Shown: positions 45,701 to 53,853 of the stretch, piece by piece
How positions within the stretch are numbered: position 1 is the first letter of the stretch
Layout: every line of letters starts with the position of its first letter
From: Photobacterium sp. GB-56
GTDB lineage: Bacteria > Pseudomonadota > Gammaproteobacteria > Enterobacterales > Vibrionaceae
Direction: 5' to 3'
Assembly (NCBI RefSeq): GCF_003026105.1
Contig: NZ_PYNW01000003.1
Location: forward strand, 124,001 to 188,000
Length of the DNA: 64,000 nt
The notes under the pieces: model-generated
Told to the model about the DNA's origin: nothing
Database searches by the model: none
Seen by the model: only the letters and a program-made list of their open reading frames with translations
Translations under genes and position numbers: made by a program

Positions 45701-45823
45701 ATTTTATTTGCCACCGTTGTGACCTTACTATTAGTGCCATCATTGTATTTAATATTACAAGATGTTAAATCAGTAATAAGGCGGTTTTATCACTGGTGGT
45801 GGCAACCACGCACATCCGAGTAA
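42701..45823 (+). CDS. RND efflux transporter (AcrB/HAE-like)
   Basis: The 1040-residue protein has the twelve-helix RND layout with two large periplasmic loops. Visible marks are IALNRIMITASYPGASPEDIEQSINIKIEQSL-like loop entry, the proton-relay helix GFILVLGIVVDDAIVVGESV (adjacent Asp pair), KKVAIPATFGVLTTMAAFIPM, and the second-half FGILALAGVVVNDSLVLV and LTSLTTFFGLAPILLE. It exports substrates using the proton gradient. It resembles the vibrio Vex/AcrD-type pumps, but specificity cannot be read from sequence. It is co-transcribed with the adaptor. Confidence 0.92.
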   Translation: MKEKGLIAWFTHNHVAANLLMLLVILGGLFSISLINKEIFPAFALNRIMITASYPGASPEDIEQSINIKIEQSLDNVKNIKRIESVASQGLASLTLELDTGADLEKVLDDVKQQIDAITTFPVNMETPLIKRAEFTSNVMFISLYGNLNERQLKEYAKQVRDDILLESSASDVVVSGVKDYEIAIDVSENALRKYGLTFEQVANVVQQRSIDLPGGIIKAKDGDLLVRTNGQLYSGDAFSSIVLRTRSDGSRLLLSDVATVSDGFVENRVLNRFNRQRAAVIQVRNLTDEDATKISHQVSEYIAKKQAQLPSGVYLDTWGDMSHYLEGRLNMMLSNMLYGGILVFVILALFLDIRVAFWVILGIPFCFLGTLLFMPTPFIAVSINLISLFGFILVLGIVVDDAIVVGESVYSEIEDKGQGIDNVIAGAKKVAIPATFGVLTTMAAFIPMLISDAPRTEFFKAIAWIVLLCLSFSLIESKLILPAHLARMRLTPRSKTPHLLSRLKLRFNNAVDRFINYNYRRFITLCTRHRYSVLATFSGILMLAIALVVSGQLRWVFFPNLPSDYIQVNVDMDVSSSDENNARVAAQIEDALYQADAKIYQELGVNVVKHTFMNMANRQDLFILAELHKTETLPISSFEILKQWQAQMPPLVGVKNITYDASIDRKQSDLQFSLKGENLTQLAAASKAMQQLLSEYDGTLNIKDDLSSPIPEVKLQLTAVGEALGLSLSALANQVRHAFFGYEAQRVLRNNEEVKVMVRYPQQERSTIGYLENMKVRLPSGKFVPFTEVATANIESSYTSINRVDRKRSVIVSANVDKAQTSPSEIYNDILTNKLDTLQQQYPDIKIALDGRAKDEKNTKGSLIRDALLALLTIFALMAIPLRSYSQPLIIMSVIPFGIIGAIAGHYIAGLTLNLLSVFGILALAGVVVNDSLVLVTFINRALKQGVDLQQAVIDAGCARFRAIVLTSLTTFFGLAPILLEDSLQAQIVIPMATSLAFGILFATVVTLLLVPSLYLILQDVKSVIRRFYHWWWQPRTSE

Positions 45824-45883
45824 ATTGCGTCAAAGGATGAACGTGGTTACATTTAACGAGGTATTCGGTATGGATGGCCTAAC

Positions 45884-47176
45884 CTAGAAACCAATACCGA
45901 CACCAGCAGAAACTCCCGTATCATGCTCTGAGTCGTCAGATGCAGCAACAGTAATGATACCTCGTTGTCCAACATCAAATTTACCGCCTAATGCAATTGC
46001 AGATTGGTTATCGTAATTTGCCGTACCTAGGCCGATGGTATAGTGATAACCTTGACGGAAAGGGATTGCACTCATCGCCATAGCACTTGCAATACCCGCA
46101 TTGGCTTCGTTATGTACTTTGTTAATATCTTGGCTAAGTTCACCAAAACGTTGATCGGTATAACTATTAGCTTTATTGAGTGTTGCTGTAGCATTTTGAT
46201 CTGCATAATGGTCAGCCTTATTTACGGCATTATTAGCGTCAATATCTGCATAATGGTTAGCCTGTTTAACCGCTTCGGCTGTTTTATTATCGGTATATCC
46301 ATTAGCTTGGTGTAAAGTGTTAGCCGCTGAAGTATTGGTATAACTCTTTGCTTGGTTTAATGTTGATGATACTTGAGTATCAGTATACTTATTTGCTTGT
46401 GAAATACCTTGGTGTAGCTGACTTACGTTAACCGCATCTGTTTGTGCTATACCTGCTTGTACATGCTCTAAACGACGTTGGATCTTATCGCTACCAAATG
46501 ATACTTGGCCATCAGTAGAAACAGATTGATTGCCTATCGCAATAGAGCCTGCTTTACCTGATGCAGTCGCATAGTTACCAATAGTAATATCTTTTTCACC
46601 CGCTGACGCTTTAGTCCCCAGTGCCATTGAATAGTTACCGTCAGCATGGCTACTTGTACCCATAGCCATTGCATATGTACCTTTCGCGACACTACTGGTA
46701 CCCAACGACGTCGTTGAATACCCAGTGGCTTTAGCACTAGAGCCAAAGGCAATAGAAGCATTGCCATCAGCATTGGCTGTAGAGCCAAAAGCCTCGGTTT
46801 GAACGCCTTTTGCGATTGCTCCAGAGCCAAATGAAGAGGAACTATTGCCGTATGTTTGTGCATTAGAGCCAAAAGAGGCAGATTGGTTACCTTGGCTTTT
46901 TGCCGCAATCCCCATAGCTATCGCAGCATTACCATTAGCACTTGATGAATAACCTTCAGCAACACTCGATTCCCCTTTTGCTGATGATGCGTAACCAATT
47001 GCAACAGAATTGTTACTTTGCGCAACAGAAGCACCTTGGCCCAAAATAACATTATTCGTATTCGTTGCTGCATTAGAAGAATTATCACTTAAATTATTAC
47101 TTAAATTAAGGGGTTGAGCGAAAGCAGGTAATGAAAAAAGTGATATTAATAAATAATGTTTTTTATTTAATAGCAT
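45884..47176 (-). CDS. Trimeric autotransporter adhesin (YadA-like)
   Basis: The 430-residue protein has a signal peptide (to about FAQ). A passenger head follows, made of about 14-residue YadA/Hia beta-roll repeats with the pattern AxAxGxxSxAxG (residues about 40-225), then a neck (IQRRLEHVQAGIAQTDAVNVSQL). The stalk is a coiled coil of repeated QANxYTDxxxxxTLN-type units (about 255-345). The C-terminal membrane anchor of about 70 residues contains HYTIGLGTANYDNQSAIALG and ends VGIGF. It would form a trimer on the cell surface for attachment. It is short for the family. Confidence 0.92.
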   Translation of the reverse strand: MLLNKKHYLLISLFSLPAFAQPLNLSNNLSDNSSNAATNTNNVILGQGASVAQSNNSVAIGYASSAKGESSVAEGYSSSANGNAAIAMGIAAKSQGNQSASFGSNAQTYGNSSSSFGSGAIAKGVQTEAFGSTANADGNASIAFGSSAKATGYSTTSLGTSSVAKGTYAMAMGTSSHADGNYSMALGTKASAGEKDITIGNYATASGKAGSIAIGNQSVSTDGQVSFGSDKIQRRLEHVQAGIAQTDAVNVSQLHQGISQANKYTDTQVSSTLNQAKSYTNTSAANTLHQANGYTDNKTAEAVKQANHYADIDANNAVNKADHYADQNATATLNKANSYTDQRFGELSQDINKVHNEANAGIASAMAMSAIPFRQGYHYTIGLGTANYDNQSAIALGGKFDVGQRGIITVAASDDSEHDTGVSAGVGIGF

Positions 47177-47456
47177 GGCATAACCCTAATAGTTTAATTT
47201 AGCGGTAGCATATACAATTTAATTAATAAAGTTAGAGTTAGGAATAGAATTAAAGTTACCAAAAATGTGATTTATGCATTGTGGTAGGGTTTATATTCAT
47301 TAAAAGCGAATATATATTAGTATTTGATGTTAAATGTGCCAGTTTTTTGACTTTTTAGGTGTTTTTTAAAATAAAGAAAAATATGGGTGTTTTTCAAAAT
47401 TAAAAGAAAATTAATTAATCTTGACTGCAAATCTACATTTAAATTTTAGAATATAT

Positions 47457-47777
47457 TTAATCTTTAACCTTATTTCTTTTAACAGTTAAACAAACCGAAT
47501 AATCATTAATGCCATTTTCTTGACACTTGATAACATTTTCTTTTAATTTTTTTAACTCTTGTTGATTGCGGACAGAATAGACCATCCCGTTTACGCAAGA
47601 AATCGTGATCATGCCTTGCGGTGAGAATTGATAACCTTCTACTTCACTCCCGCACGGGTTAAAGCCAATGCCTGCATTTACACTGACTTTTTTGGGTACA
47701 ACTCTCACACTTTCAGTTACGCAACCTACCAGTAAAAAAAGACTTAAAATAATGCTTTGTGTCGTTATCAATTTCAT
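47457..47777 (-). CDS. Small predicted lipoprotein
   Basis: The 106-residue protein has the signal peptide IILSLFLLVGCVTES with lipobox LVGC (Cys19). The mature part has four cysteines (NPCGSE, ISCVNG, KCQEN, SVCLT) that could form two disulfides, plus a short lysine-rich helix. It is a separate leftward gene upstream of the adhesin gene, and the 280-base gap between them is very AT-rich. No family was recognised; a surface or periplasmic role is inferred only from the lipobox. Confidence 0.6.
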   Translation of the reverse strand: MKLITTQSIILSLFLLVGCVTESVRVVPKKVSVNAGIGFNPCGSEVEGYQFSPQGMITISCVNGMVYSVRNQQELKKLKENVIKCQENGINDYSVCLTVKRNKVKD

Positions 47778-48046
47778 GAGTATTCTCAGTTTGTTAATCT
47801 TGATGATGTTGTGTCTAAATTAGGATGCAGCAATGCTCAATAGAATGAATGCTAACGAACAACAATTAATGATTTTAACATCTCACTATGCCGTTTATCT
47901 ATAATATGAGTTATTCATATGTTAATAAACGTTCAGCCTGATTAAACATTAGAGTCGTTTTTAATTTTTTCTAAGTTTATGAAAATATTGCGTTATAATA
48001 GATGTAATGCAAATGACTTTGTTTAAATTTAAAGGAGGAGAACTTA

Positions 48047-48412
48047 ATGTTTAGCGATGTACTGTGGTTTGTTCCCTTCATGATTTTGTTTCTTATCTTT
48101 AATTTACTCTTTATAAGAAAACGAAAAAAGAAATCACATGGCAGTTATTTCTCTCATCTTAAAACGCGTTTGAACACTTATCAATCAATGCTAGAGAGTG
48201 AAAATGAAGAAGACGACAGTATTATTGAAGATGATTTCATCGAAGAAAAGCCGATAAAAAAACAAGGGACAAAAAAACCTCGCCAACCTGATGCGATAGA
48301 GCCTGCGAAGAAAACAAGCCAGAGAAAAACACCACTAAGAAAGAATACCCAGATAGACAGTGACCATTGGTTAAATCAAAAAGCCAAACGAACGCCTGCC
48401 AATAAACCATAG
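48047..48412 (+). CDS. Small membrane-anchored protein of unknown function
   Basis: The 121-residue protein has a very strong ribosome site (AAAGGAGGAG). One N-terminal membrane helix (VLWFVPFMILFLIFNLLFI) is followed by a basic stop-transfer RKRKKK and a low-complexity charged tail rich in Lys and Glu. The tail should face the cytoplasm and looks disordered. No family was recognised. It lies 66 bases upstream of another small membrane protein in the same direction. Confidence 0.55.
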   Translation: MFSDVLWFVPFMILFLIFNLLFIRKRKKKSHGSYFSHLKTRLNTYQSMLESENEEDDSIIEDDFIEEKPIKKQGTKKPRQPDAIEPAKKTSQRKTPLRKNTQIDSDHWLNQKAKRTPANKP

Positions 48413-48478
48413 ATGCTTGGTGTTGTTATAGGTATCACTAGAACGCTATACAGCTGCTATAGAAAAGGATAAAGGATT

Positions 48479-48664
48479 ATGAAATCAAAGAATAAAGCAC
48501 TCTGGGGAAGGGGGAGTTGGCTTGATGTCACGATAAGAGTGACGCTGCTATTAGCCTTTGCTTATGCGGTAAAAACGTTTCATGAATTCGTGACCATTGA
48601 TCGCTGTTTAGATGCTGGGCATAGCTATAATTACATAGAAAAACAATGTAATACGATAGAGTAA
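48479..48664 (+). CDS. Small single-helix membrane protein of unknown function
   Basis: The 61-residue protein has AAAGGATAAAGG before the ATG. A basic N-terminus precedes one helix (DVTIRVTLLLAFAYAVKTF). The outer segment HEFVTIDRCLDAGHSYNYIEKQCNTIE has two cysteines 15 residues apart, which could pair in the periplasm. Probably co-transcribed with the gene at 48047. No family was recognised. Confidence 0.55.
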   Translation: MKSKNKALWGRGSWLDVTIRVTLLLAFAYAVKTFHEFVTIDRCLDAGHSYNYIEKQCNTIE

Positions 48665-48796
48665 ACCGCTTACCACTGCCTATTGGTGGGGTATGGTTAT
48701 CGTCTGATATCCCACTTTTAACTTCTCTACAATCACCTTTCCCTCTCTGAAGATTTAAATACATCAAATAAACCCTTTTTCACATTTCGTTCACTG

Positions 48797-48841
48797 TTGA
48801 CATTAAAAGTAGATCTACATATATTAAAAATCATATATATG
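48797..48841 (+). promoter_or_regulatory. Promoter and likely ArsR operator of the arsenic operon
   Basis: TTGACA (48797-48802) and TATATT (48820-48825) are separated by exactly 17 bases, a near-perfect sigma-70 promoter. The palindrome CATATATATG at 48832-48841 overlaps the start region. A repressor bound here would block transcription, as expected for ArsR. Confidence 0.7.
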
Positions 48842-48860
48842 AAAAATCGCATGTGAATTT

Positions 48861-49184
48861 ATGGAAACACTATCTTTCTTCAAAGCCATGGCGGATGACA
48901 CTCGCCTTAAAGTACTTATGCTCCTTAGTTTGAAAGGGGAGCTTTGTGTGTGTGATTTACAACAAGCATTAGATATTAGCCAGCCTAAAGTGTCTCGTCA
49001 TTTAGCAGAATTACGTCGTACTGGGTTGTTGGTCGATGAGCGCCGAGCTAAATGGGTGTATTACCGACTGAATCCTGCAATACCACCTTGGATGAGCGAG
49101 ATAGTTTCAACATCGTCACAAAACAGTCATCAATATTTAGAAGACTGTTTATCTCGACTCGAATCAGATTGTTCTAGTTGCTAA
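48861..49184 (+). CDS. arsR: ArsR-family arsenic-responsive repressor
   Basis: The 107-residue protein is a winged-helix regulator with the metal-sensing motif ELCVCDL (Cys pair at about residues 29-31), the recognition helix [17 protein letters not shown], and [12 protein letters not shown] wing. A C-terminal DCSSC cysteine pair may take part in arsenite binding. It represses the operon that it heads; arsenite releases it. It is followed by arsH, acr3 and arsC. Confidence 0.92.
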   Translation: METLSFFKAMADDTRLKVLMLLSLKGELCVCDLQQALDISQPKVSRHLAELRRTGLLVDERRAKWVYYRLNPAIPPWMSEIVSTSSQNSHQYLEDCLSRLESDCSSC

Positions 49185-49236
49185 TTACATATCGATTAGT
49201 GACAGAGTTAAAGACTATTTATACATAGGCCACAAC

Positions 49237-49956
49237 ATGGAAATTAAAGACTTATCGTTACCAAATCTTGATGAAAACCAGTTCAATGTTACGACGTCAG
49301 AAGATTTAGTTGCGCCAAAATCAACCCATAAACCGCGTATTCTGTTGCTTTACGGATCATTACGTAAGCGTTCTTTTAGCAAGTTAGTGATTGAAGAATC
49401 AGCGCGATTATTAGTAAAAATGGGCGCAGAAGTCCGTATTTTTGATCCACAAGGATTACCACTACCAGATGCAGAAGATCCAACGCACCCCAAAGTCGCA
49501 GAGTTAAGAGATCTTGTGATCTGGTCAGAAGGGCAAGTGTGGTGCTCACCAGAGCGACACGGTTCGATGACAGGGATTATGAAAGCACAAATTGATTGGA
49601 TCCCATTATCTATGGGGGCTGTTCGTCCAACTCAAGGGAAAACACTGGCGGTAATGCAAGTGTGTGGTGGTTCACAGTCATTTAACGTGGTGAATCAACT
49701 TCGTGTGCTGGGTCGTTGGATGCGTATGGTGACTATCCCTAACCAATCTTCTGTCGCAAAAGCGTTTTTAGAATTTGACGATAACGATCGTATGAAGCCA
49801 TCAGGTTATTACAACCGCATTGTTGATGTGATGGAAGAGCTAGTGAAATTTACGCTACTAACCCGCGATAACAGTGATTTCTTAGTCGATCGTTATTCAG
49901 AGCGTGTCGAAAGTGCAGAGCAATTAATGCAACGTGTAAACCAAAAAGAAGGCTAA
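49237..49956 (+). CDS. arsH: ArsH NADPH-dependent FMN reductase (organoarsenical oxidase)
   Basis: The 239-residue protein is a flavodoxin-like domain with the FMN phosphate loop [15 protein letters not shown] (about residues 37-51), [10 protein letters not shown] (about 105-114), and [17 protein letters not shown]. ArsH reduces flavin with NADPH and oxidises trivalent organoarsenicals, giving resistance. It lies between arsR and the arsenite efflux gene. The long N-terminus (about 30 residues before the fold) is normal for the family. Confidence 0.9.
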   Translation: MEIKDLSLPNLDENQFNVTTSEDLVAPKSTHKPRILLLYGSLRKRSFSKLVIEESARLLVKMGAEVRIFDPQGLPLPDAEDPTHPKVAELRDLVIWSEGQVWCSPERHGSMTGIMKAQIDWIPLSMGAVRPTQGKTLAVMQVCGGSQSFNVVNQLRVLGRWMRMVTIPNQSSVAKAFLEFDDNDRMKPSGYYNRIVDVMEELVKFTLLTRDNSDFLVDRYSERVESAEQLMQRVNQKEG

Positions 49957-49960
49957 TAAA

Positions 49961-51022
49961 ATGGGACTGTTTGAACGTTACTTAACCGTATGGGTTGGGG
50001 CTGCCATTATTGCCGGTCTTATTCTTGGCAGTGCAATTCCACAATTATTTAGCGTAGTAGCATCGCTTGAATACGCGCATGTTAATATTGTTATTGCGGT
50101 ATTAATTTGGTTAATGATCTTCCCAATGATGATGCAGATTGATTTCTCATCGATCAAAGATGTGGGTAAAAAACCGAAAGGCCTAGTGCTAACACTGGTG
50201 ATTAACTGGTTAGTAAAACCATTTTCTATGGCGTTTCTAGGTTGGCTATTCTTCAAAGTTTTCTTCGCCTCTTGGGTTGATCCAGAAACCGCTTCTCAAT
50301 ACATCGCAGGTATGATCTTATTGGGCGTTGCACCTTGTACCGCAATGGTATTTGTGTGGAGCCAAATGACCAAAGGTGATGCGAACTACACCTTGGTACA
50401 AGTATCCGTTAACGATCTGATCATGATCTTTGCTTTCGCACCGATTGCTGCATTCTTGCTAGGTGTGACAGACATTACTGTGCCTTGGGATACCCTAGTG
50501 TTATCAGTAGTACTTTATGTGGTGATCCCATTAGTGGCGGGTGCCATTACTCGTAAAGCGTTAGATAAATCAAACGACCATTCTCGTTTAGATAGCCTAT
50601 TAGCCAAGCTAAAACCTTGGTCAATCATTGGTTTGTTATCAACAGTGGTTTTATTGTTTGGTTTCCAAGCTGAAACAATTATCGCTAACCCTGAAGCGAT
50701 TGTATTAATTGCGATTCCATTGTTAATTCAAACTTACGCGATTTTTGCCATTGCTTACTGGGCTGCAAAACGCATGAAGTTAGCTCATAACATTGCAGCA
50801 CCCGCTTGTATGATTGGTACCTCTAACTTCTTTGAATTAGCGGTAGCCGTTGCGATTTCACTGTTTGGTTTACACTCAGGTGCCGCTCTTGCCACCGTTG
50901 TTGGCGTGCTGGTGGAAGTACCCGTTATGTTGTCTTTAGTATGGTTTGCCAACCGTACTCGCCATTGGTTTGATGAAAACGAAATGCCATCAAACACTAT
51001 TTCAAAAGTACACGGAGAGTAA
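49961..51022 (+). CDS. acr3: Arsenite efflux permease Acr3 (ArsB of the ACR3 type)
   Basis: The 353-residue protein has ten membrane helices. Its ACR3 marks are [15 protein letters not shown], the essential cysteine region [33 protein letters not shown] (about residues 126-158), and [22 protein letters not shown]. It exports arsenite using the membrane potential. Four bases separate it from arsH, and arsC follows four bases later. Confidence 0.94.
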   Translation: MGLFERYLTVWVGAAIIAGLILGSAIPQLFSVVASLEYAHVNIVIAVLIWLMIFPMMMQIDFSSIKDVGKKPKGLVLTLVINWLVKPFSMAFLGWLFFKVFFASWVDPETASQYIAGMILLGVAPCTAMVFVWSQMTKGDANYTLVQVSVNDLIMIFAFAPIAAFLLGVTDITVPWDTLVLSVVLYVVIPLVAGAITRKALDKSNDHSRLDSLLAKLKPWSIIGLLSTVVLLFGFQAETIIANPEAIVLIAIPLLIQTYAIFAIAYWAAKRMKLAHNIAAPACMIGTSNFFELAVAVAISLFGLHSGAALATVVGVLVEVPVMLSLVWFANRTRHWFDENEMPSNTISKVHGE

Positions 51023-51026
51023 AAAC

Positions 51027-51446
51027 ATGGTTGTTATTCACCATAATCCAGAGTGCGGTACCTCAAGAAATGTGCTGCAAATTATCCAAGATGCAGGCTA
51101 TGAGCCAGTCGTGATTGAATACATTCAAGAAGGGTGGACGAAACCTCAGCTTCAAGCGTTATTTGCAGCGGCAAATCTAACCCCACGTACAGCACTGCGT
51201 ACCAGTAAATCACCAGCCAAAGAGCTCGGTTTATTAGATGAAAGTGTATCAGACGACGTGATTTTAGAAGCCATGCTAGAACACCCTGTATTGGTGAATC
51301 GCCCAATCGTATGTACAGCGAAAGGTGTAAAACTGTGTCGCCCTAGTGAAGCGGTATTAGATGTGCTTGAAAACTGGCCGAAAGGACCACTAATCAAGGA
51401 AGATGGTGAAGTCATCATCGATGCCAACGGAAACCGTCTACTGTAA
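51027..51446 (+). CDS. arsC: Glutaredoxin-dependent arsenate reductase ArsC
   Basis: The protein is 139 residues from the ATG at 51027; the longer frame upstream overlaps acr3 and is not conserved. The catalytic cysteine is in IHHNPECGTSRNVLQII (Cys10). The arginine relay is visible in EHPVLVNRPIVCTAKGVKLCRPSE. It reduces arsenate to arsenite for export by Acr3. It is the last gene of the arsRH-acr3-arsC operon and is followed by a terminator. Confidence 0.94.
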   Translation: MVVIHHNPECGTSRNVLQIIQDAGYEPVVIEYIQEGWTKPQLQALFAAANLTPRTALRTSKSPAKELGLLDESVSDDVILEAMLEHPVLVNRPIVCTAKGVKLCRPSEAVLDVLENWPKGPLIKEDGEVIIDANGNRLL

Positions 51447-51491
51447 TTGCTTTTGCCACTACAACTTAAGTAAGTATAAATAGACATGTTT

Positions 51492-51521
51492 AAAGCTCTG
51501 GTGAAAGTCAGAGCTTTTTTT
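51492..51521 (+). terminator. Intrinsic terminator of the ars operon
   Basis: AAAGCTCTG pairs with CAGAGCTTT around a short loop and is followed by a T run, about 45 bases after the arsC stop. Confidence 0.9.
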
Positions 51522-51863
51522 CGTTTAGATGATAAGACAATGCTCAATTTCCTAATGATCTCAATTTCATTAGGTGTTGATATATAGGGCTGTATTCTTG
51601 GTTGTGATTTTAATCCGACGGGCTAAAAACAGTTCTTACTTTTATCGAGGGCAATAAATTAACTGAAAGTGGTTTTTTGCGACTAAGTTAGTAAAAATAA
51701 GGGTTTTTATTTATTAGAATGATGAGAATTTGCTGTATTAATATAGCGTAAAAGTAAGAATGCTTATTAATATACTGTTAAATGCTTAGCGTGAAATAGA
51801 TCAATTCCTTATCCTTGCTTTCACGTTACACTGTTATCTCATTGAAAATATAGAGAAATAGCA
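51522..51863. other. Gap between ars operon and the accessory island
   Basis: About 340 AT-rich bases. GTTAAAT at 51777-51783 is the exact reverse complement of the attC-like box ATTTAAC at 53092-53098 and may mark the left end of an inserted integron cassette. The parA promoter should also be here. No other feature was found. Confidence 0.45.
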
Positions 51864-52718
51864 ATGACAAAAATCGTAAGTTTTATAAATCTAAAGGGCG
51901 GTGTAGGAAAGACTACAACCGCTGTAAACATAGCAGCAGCTTTAGCTGAAGATGGTGAAAGGGTACTCGTCATTGACTTAGACCCTCAAACAAATGCTAC
52001 GGTTTCCTTAATCTCCCAAAATGAATGGCAAGATTGTCACGATAACGGGCAAACACTGTACCATTTATTTAATGACATGTTGGAAGACCTTTCTGAATTC
52101 AACATCGACGAAGCAGTTTATTTCAATGCCGGTGGAATCGAAGGGCTTGATTTGCTTCCTTCAAGCATGTTCTTAGTCGATATTCAAGACAGTATTCCTG
52201 ATATGGACAACAAAGCCTACGTCAGTCATGTGGACGTTTTAGGTAATGCTATCGAAGATATTAAAGATGACTACGATTACATCATTATTGATTGTCCCCC
52301 AAATCTGGGAGCTATTACTTTAAATGGGATTAACATCAGTGACTGCTATGTAGTACCAACAGTGCCGGATATCTTGTCTAAGATTGGTATAAGCCTAATC
52401 TTAAACCGAATTGACTCATTTAAGCGCCGGAAGCGCTCTTGTAATATTGAACTCGCTGGAGTTATTTTTACGAAGGTTGACTATCGTACAAACTTACACA
52501 AATCTACAATGCGAGAACTCCGTTCAGGAGAGTTGTCGGAAGATGTCTTTGAAACTGAGTTTCCTCAACGAATCTCCGTGGCAGAAGCTCCTATTGATTC
52601 AAAACCTTTTTTGACCTCTAATACGGCTAAATCTAAGGCTGACTTCCGTGATACTAGAGGTATTATTTATAACCTGACGGAGGAGTTTGTGGAGAGAGTG
52701 GAGGCTTGTTGTGAGTAA
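51864..52718 (+). CDS. ParA/Soj-family ATPase
   Basis: The 284-residue protein is a deviant Walker ATPase with KGGVGKTTTAVNIAAALAEDG (residues about 11-31), VLVIDLDPQTNATVSL, YDYIIIDCPPNLGAITLNGI, and a late VIFTKVDYRTNLH. It lacks the N-terminal helix-turn-helix of plasmid ParA proteins and resembles chromosomal Soj or orphan ParA proteins that position cargo on DNA. Its partner is probably the small protein that overlaps its end. No parB or centromere-like repeats are seen, and the setting is an accessory cassette, not a plasmid backbone. Confidence 0.85.
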   Translation: MTKIVSFINLKGGVGKTTTAVNIAAALAEDGERVLVIDLDPQTNATVSLISQNEWQDCHDNGQTLYHLFNDMLEDLSEFNIDEAVYFNAGGIEGLDLLPSSMFLVDIQDSIPDMDNKAYVSHVDVLGNAIEDIKDDYDYIIIDCPPNLGAITLNGINISDCYVVPTVPDILSKIGISLILNRIDSFKRRKRSCNIELAGVIFTKVDYRTNLHKSTMRELRSGELSEDVFETEFPQRISVAEAPIDSKPFLTSNTAKSKADFRDTRGIIYNLTEEFVERVEACCE

Positions 52719-53097
52719 AATAACAGTTAAAGATATCGAGTCATTTGGTAAAGTTTTGGGTGCGTTATCGGAATTATGTATTAATAACCCTCAATTAGTA
52801 AGTAACCTTCTTGCGAGCGCTGATAATACGAAAAGTGGAAAAAACGTGCAAAAAGAAGAAGAGATTTCTTCTAAAGCTCGTGAGTTTAATGTCTTTCAAA
52901 CAATCAAGTCTCTTTCTCGAAAGGAGGCTCTGTCTTTAGTTGTTGGGTTTAATAAAACGGAACTTAAATTCATAATCAAGAATAATAACCTTGGTCCTAC
53001 TCGCCTGAACTCGGTGGATAGTTTGGCGGAGTTTATCGTTGATACTGTATCAAAGCGCACAGAAGATGTATTTCTAAATCAACAAGATCGCATTTAA
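52711..53097 (+). CDS. Small partner protein of the ParA-like ATPase, function unknown
   Basis: The protein is 128 residues from a GTG at 52711, inside the end of the parA gene, with GGAGG eight bases upstream; the longer frame has no support. A helical N-terminus (TVKDIESFGKVLGALSELC) is followed by a Lys/Glu-rich linker. The C-terminal half has the rhythm LSRKEALSLVVGFNKTELKFIIKNNNLGPTRLNSVDSLAEFIV, reminiscent of SAP-like or Rho-N-like small nucleic-acid domains. The four-base-scale overlap implies co-translation with ParA, so it may act as adaptor or DNA/cargo link. Its TAA coincides with the attC-like box. Confidence 0.6.
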   Translation: MSKITVKDIESFGKVLGALSELCINNPQLVSNLLASADNTKSGKNVQKEEEISSKAREFNVFQTIKSLSRKEALSLVVGFNKTELKFIIKNNNLGPTRLNSVDSLAEFIVDTVSKRTEDVFLNQQDRI

Positions 53098-53146
53098 CAG
53101 ATAAGGATATGTGTCGCGTAGCCGACACCTATCCGAAGTGTTGGAC
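53092..53146 (+). repeat. attC-like integron recombination site 1
   Basis: The 55-bp site starts with ATTTAAC (fits RYYYAAC) and ends with GTTGGAC at 53140-53146 (fits GTTRRRY). Between them GGATA/TATCC and GTGTCG/CGACAC form the stem with a CGTAGC loop. The layout matches short attC sites. Confidence 0.65.
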
Positions 53147-53290
53147 AAGCCCAAGCTACCTTATATAAGTAAATATTGGAAATATCATGAAGGGGGATGC
53201 CAAAAAGAAGTCGAGCGTTATCCTTGGTGTGAACCAATAATATTAATATCCTGATTTATAATAAAATCCTCTTTAATTCTAAAGCGTGAA
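53096..53290 (+). repeat. Direct repeat, copy 1 (about 195 bp)
   Basis: Nearly the same sequence occurs at 54231-54420: the attC-like hairpin, then GTTGGACAA, CCTTATATAAGTAA, ATGCCAAAAAGAA, TCGAGCGTTATCCTTGGTG and AAATCCTCTTTA in the same order. It lies just downstream, in transposase orientation, of IS91-family transposase remnants in both places. It is probably the end region of that element, joined to an attC site. Confidence 0.85.
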
Positions 53291-53308
53291 TGCCATTATC
53301 CTTATTAT

Positions 53309-53445
53309 TTAACATCGATTATCTATTCCCGTTAATTGCATGACATGTTGGCAGTAGGGGCAAAAGGGTTGGGCTTTTATACGTACCGTTTTATTCGGTG
53401 AGGGCAACGTGCGTGTTTTCATCGTTTGGTTTTGGACGAAATGTC
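53309..53445 (-). pseudogene. IS91-family transposase C-terminal remnant
   Basis: In one minus-strand frame the sequence reads TMKTRTLPSPNKTVRIKAQP then FCPYCQHVMQLTG and a stop at 53309. The MKTRTLP step and the closing CPYC zinc pair are typical of the C-terminal part of IS91-type rolling-circle transposases. The stretch normally found between them is missing, so an internal deletion has occurred. Confidence 0.65.
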
Positions 53446-53654
53446 ACCTGATCATTATTGATATTCAATTGTGTAAAATACCGCTTCAGATCGTCGGTAG
53501 TTAATGTGTCTGGTGATTTATCCAATTGGTGAGTAATGCGACGTAGAGCACGACTATAAGCATCAATCGTAGCGGGGCGTTTACCTTGCAAGGTGAGATG
53601 GGTAAGGTGTTGTTCATAAAGATAATCTGAACGATGTTGCTGTGCTTTATTCAT
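53391..53654 (-). pseudogene. Truncated tyrosine recombinase N-terminus joined out of frame to transposase DNA
   Basis: The 87-codon frame begins MNKAQQHRSDYLYEQHLTHL. The segment TLQGKRPATIDAYSRALRRI and TTDDLKRYFTQL form the SAM-like core-binding domain of phage-type integrases that accompany some IS91 elements. After about residue 68 the sequence changes to VTFRPKPNDENTHVALTE, which is the transposase remnant read in the wrong frame. The whole catalytic domain (R-H-R-Y residues) is lost, so it cannot be active. Confidence 0.7.
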
Positions 53655-53727
53655 GTTAAATACTCCTTTGGAAAGGTGTATTTAACGTAATTGAGGTTTA
53701 GTTTTCATTCTACCGCGCAGCGGATTC

Positions 53728-53853
53728 GTTCAACAAACTGTTCAAGAGGGATTCATTCCGCTTGGCATTTTTTGCCATGGGTTGGTTTTGGTGTTGCAGT
53801 GCCATATAGCAGCTTGGTCATTGCGTGGTTCACACCTTAATTGGGCGTTAGCC
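53728..53853 (+). repeat. Vibrio-type attC site 2 (VCR/VPR-like)
   Basis: The 126-bp site starts with GTTCAAC (53728-53734), then AAACTGTTCAAGAGGGA, GCTTGGCATTTTT, TTGGTTTTGGTGTT and ends TTAATTGGGCGTTAGCC. Order, length and end sequences match the long attC repeats of Vibrio chromosomal integrons. It is the strongest evidence that this island contains integron cassettes. Confidence 0.88.

Larger units (their letters stand above)
51778..53140 (+). mobile_element. Candidate integron gene cassette carrying a ParA-like gene pair
   Basis: In integron cassettes the first bases after the insertion point are complementary to the R'' box of the cassette's own attC. Here TTAAAT at 51778 matches ATTTAAC at 53092-53098, and the second gene stops at the TAA within that box, as cassette genes often do. 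The attC-like fold follows at 53092-53146. No attC or attI is visible to the left, so insertion at a secondary site is one reading. Confidence 0.5.

Noticed and set aside
45884..46440. CRISPR-like or tandem DNA repeats in the adhesin stalk
   Set aside because: The periodicity is in-frame protein repeats (QANxYTD type) with diverged codons, not spaced identical DNA repeats. No CRISPR array was seen anywhere.
50946..51026. Longer N-terminus for ArsC
   Set aside because: That part overlaps acr3 in another frame, and ArsC proteins start just before the HNPECGTSR motif.
51864..53097. Plasmid or phage partition locus
   Set aside because: No parB, replication gene or centromere-like repeats occur nearby, and the boundaries fit an integron cassette.
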